Assembly (NCBI GenBank): GCA_023150215.1
Contig: JAKLLJ010000041.1
Coordinates: 8,472-15,170 of the forward strand
Direction of reading: 5' to 3'
Origin: Thauera sp.
GTDB lineage: Bacteria > Pseudomonadota > Gammaproteobacteria > Burkholderiales > Rhodocyclaceae
DNA length: 6,699 bases
Below are positions 6,566 through 6,699 of this stretch, one piece after another. Made by a program: the position numbers and the translations under genes. Below the pieces are notes generated by a model. The model had not been told where the DNA came from and did no database searches. It worked only from the letters and a program-made list of their open reading frames with translations. The first letter of the stretch is position 1. Each line of letters starts with the position of its first letter.

Positions 6566-6699
6566 ATGAACGCCTCCCTCCCTGACTTCCTGCACCGCGC
6601 GGTGCCCCTGCGGGCCACGCTGCTCGTGGCGGCCATCACGCTGGTCGTCGGCGTCGCCTGGGCGCAGACGCGCATCGACCCCAATGGCGTGAACGTCAG
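6566..6699 (+). CDS. Secreted conjugation protein, N-terminal fragment (probably TIGR03755-like)
   Basis: Only the first 44 residues are in the window. An ATG at 6566, with GAGG at 6554-6557 overlapping the preceding stop, begins a typical signal peptide. It has Arg11 and Arg16, a hydrophobic stretch at residues about 17-31, and a likely cleavage site VAWA-QT after residue 33. The mature part begins QTRIDPNGVNV. It is 10 bases downstream of the TraU-like gene. In GI-type ICEs the next gene is usually the TIGR03755 (PFL_4711-like, TraH-type) protein. That assignment rests on order and signal peptide only, since the diagnostic domains lie beyond the window. Confidence 0.65.
   Translation, partial: MNASLPDFLHRAVPLRATLLVAAITLVVGVAWAQTRIDPNGVNV

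Noticed and set aside
5548..6684. Minus-strand open frame (378 codons) opposite the TraU-like gene
   Set aside because: The plus strand has signal peptides, conserved cysteines and proper ribosome binding sites; the minus frame is compositionally a shadow and has no domain signal.
1..6699. CRISPR arrays, tRNA or rRNA genes, insertion sequences, attachment sites, origin of transfer
   Set aside because: I looked for regularly spaced repeats, tRNA-like cloverleaf ends, transposase motifs and terminal inverted repeats and saw none; the window is internal to the element.

Overview
The window is a GC-rich stretch (roughly two-thirds G+C) with all genes on the + strand. It is part of the type IV secretion (mating-pair formation) module of an integrative and conjugative element of the GI type, the family that includes ICEclc, PAGI-2 and PFGI-1. 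Gene order and protein motifs match the module known from Pseudomonas, Stenotrophomonas/Xanthomonas, Bordetella and related beta- and gammaproteobacteria. The sequence alone does not fix the host species.

Layout, left to right. (1) 1-334: C-terminal end of a VirB10/TraB-like channel protein (TIGR03752-like). (2) 315-749: small lipoprotein with a clear lipobox (TIGR03751-like). (3) 749-3552: the large VirB4/TraC-like conjugation ATPase (TIGR03744-like), broken by a frame change near 2192-2197. The N-terminal part reads in one frame to 2245, and the Walker A/Walker B ATPase part continues in another frame to 3552. (4) 3566-4309: membrane-anchored DsbA-like thiol oxidoreductase with a CPYC active site. 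(5) 4310-4504: a 195-base leader with three inverted repeats, one of which covers the ribosome binding site of the next gene. (6) 4505-4999: short RadC-type JAMM-domain protein. (7) 5031-5057: a rho-independent terminator. (8) 5165-5614: secreted thioredoxin-like conjugation protein (TIGR03757-like). (9) 5611-6555: Cys-rich TraU-like periplasmic protein (TIGR03756-like). (10) 6566-end: the signal peptide and first residues of the next secreted conjugation protein (probably TIGR03755-like).

The envelope-spanning proteins (VirB10-like, lipoprotein, TraU-like and its neighbours) would form the mating channel, and the VirB4-like ATPase would power its assembly and pilus formation. The DsbA-like protein plausibly makes the disulfides needed by the Cys-rich TraU-like protein. 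Genes 1-3 are linked by short stop/start overlaps, and so are genes 8 and 9. The radC gene is a self-contained cassette, with its own structured leader and terminator, between the two transfer blocks.

The points most worth a second look are the broken ATPase, which should disable self-transfer if real, and the structured RNA leader of radC with a hairpin that hides its Shine-Dalgarno sequence. I did not find a wholly new system; most of the window is a recognisable conjugation module.
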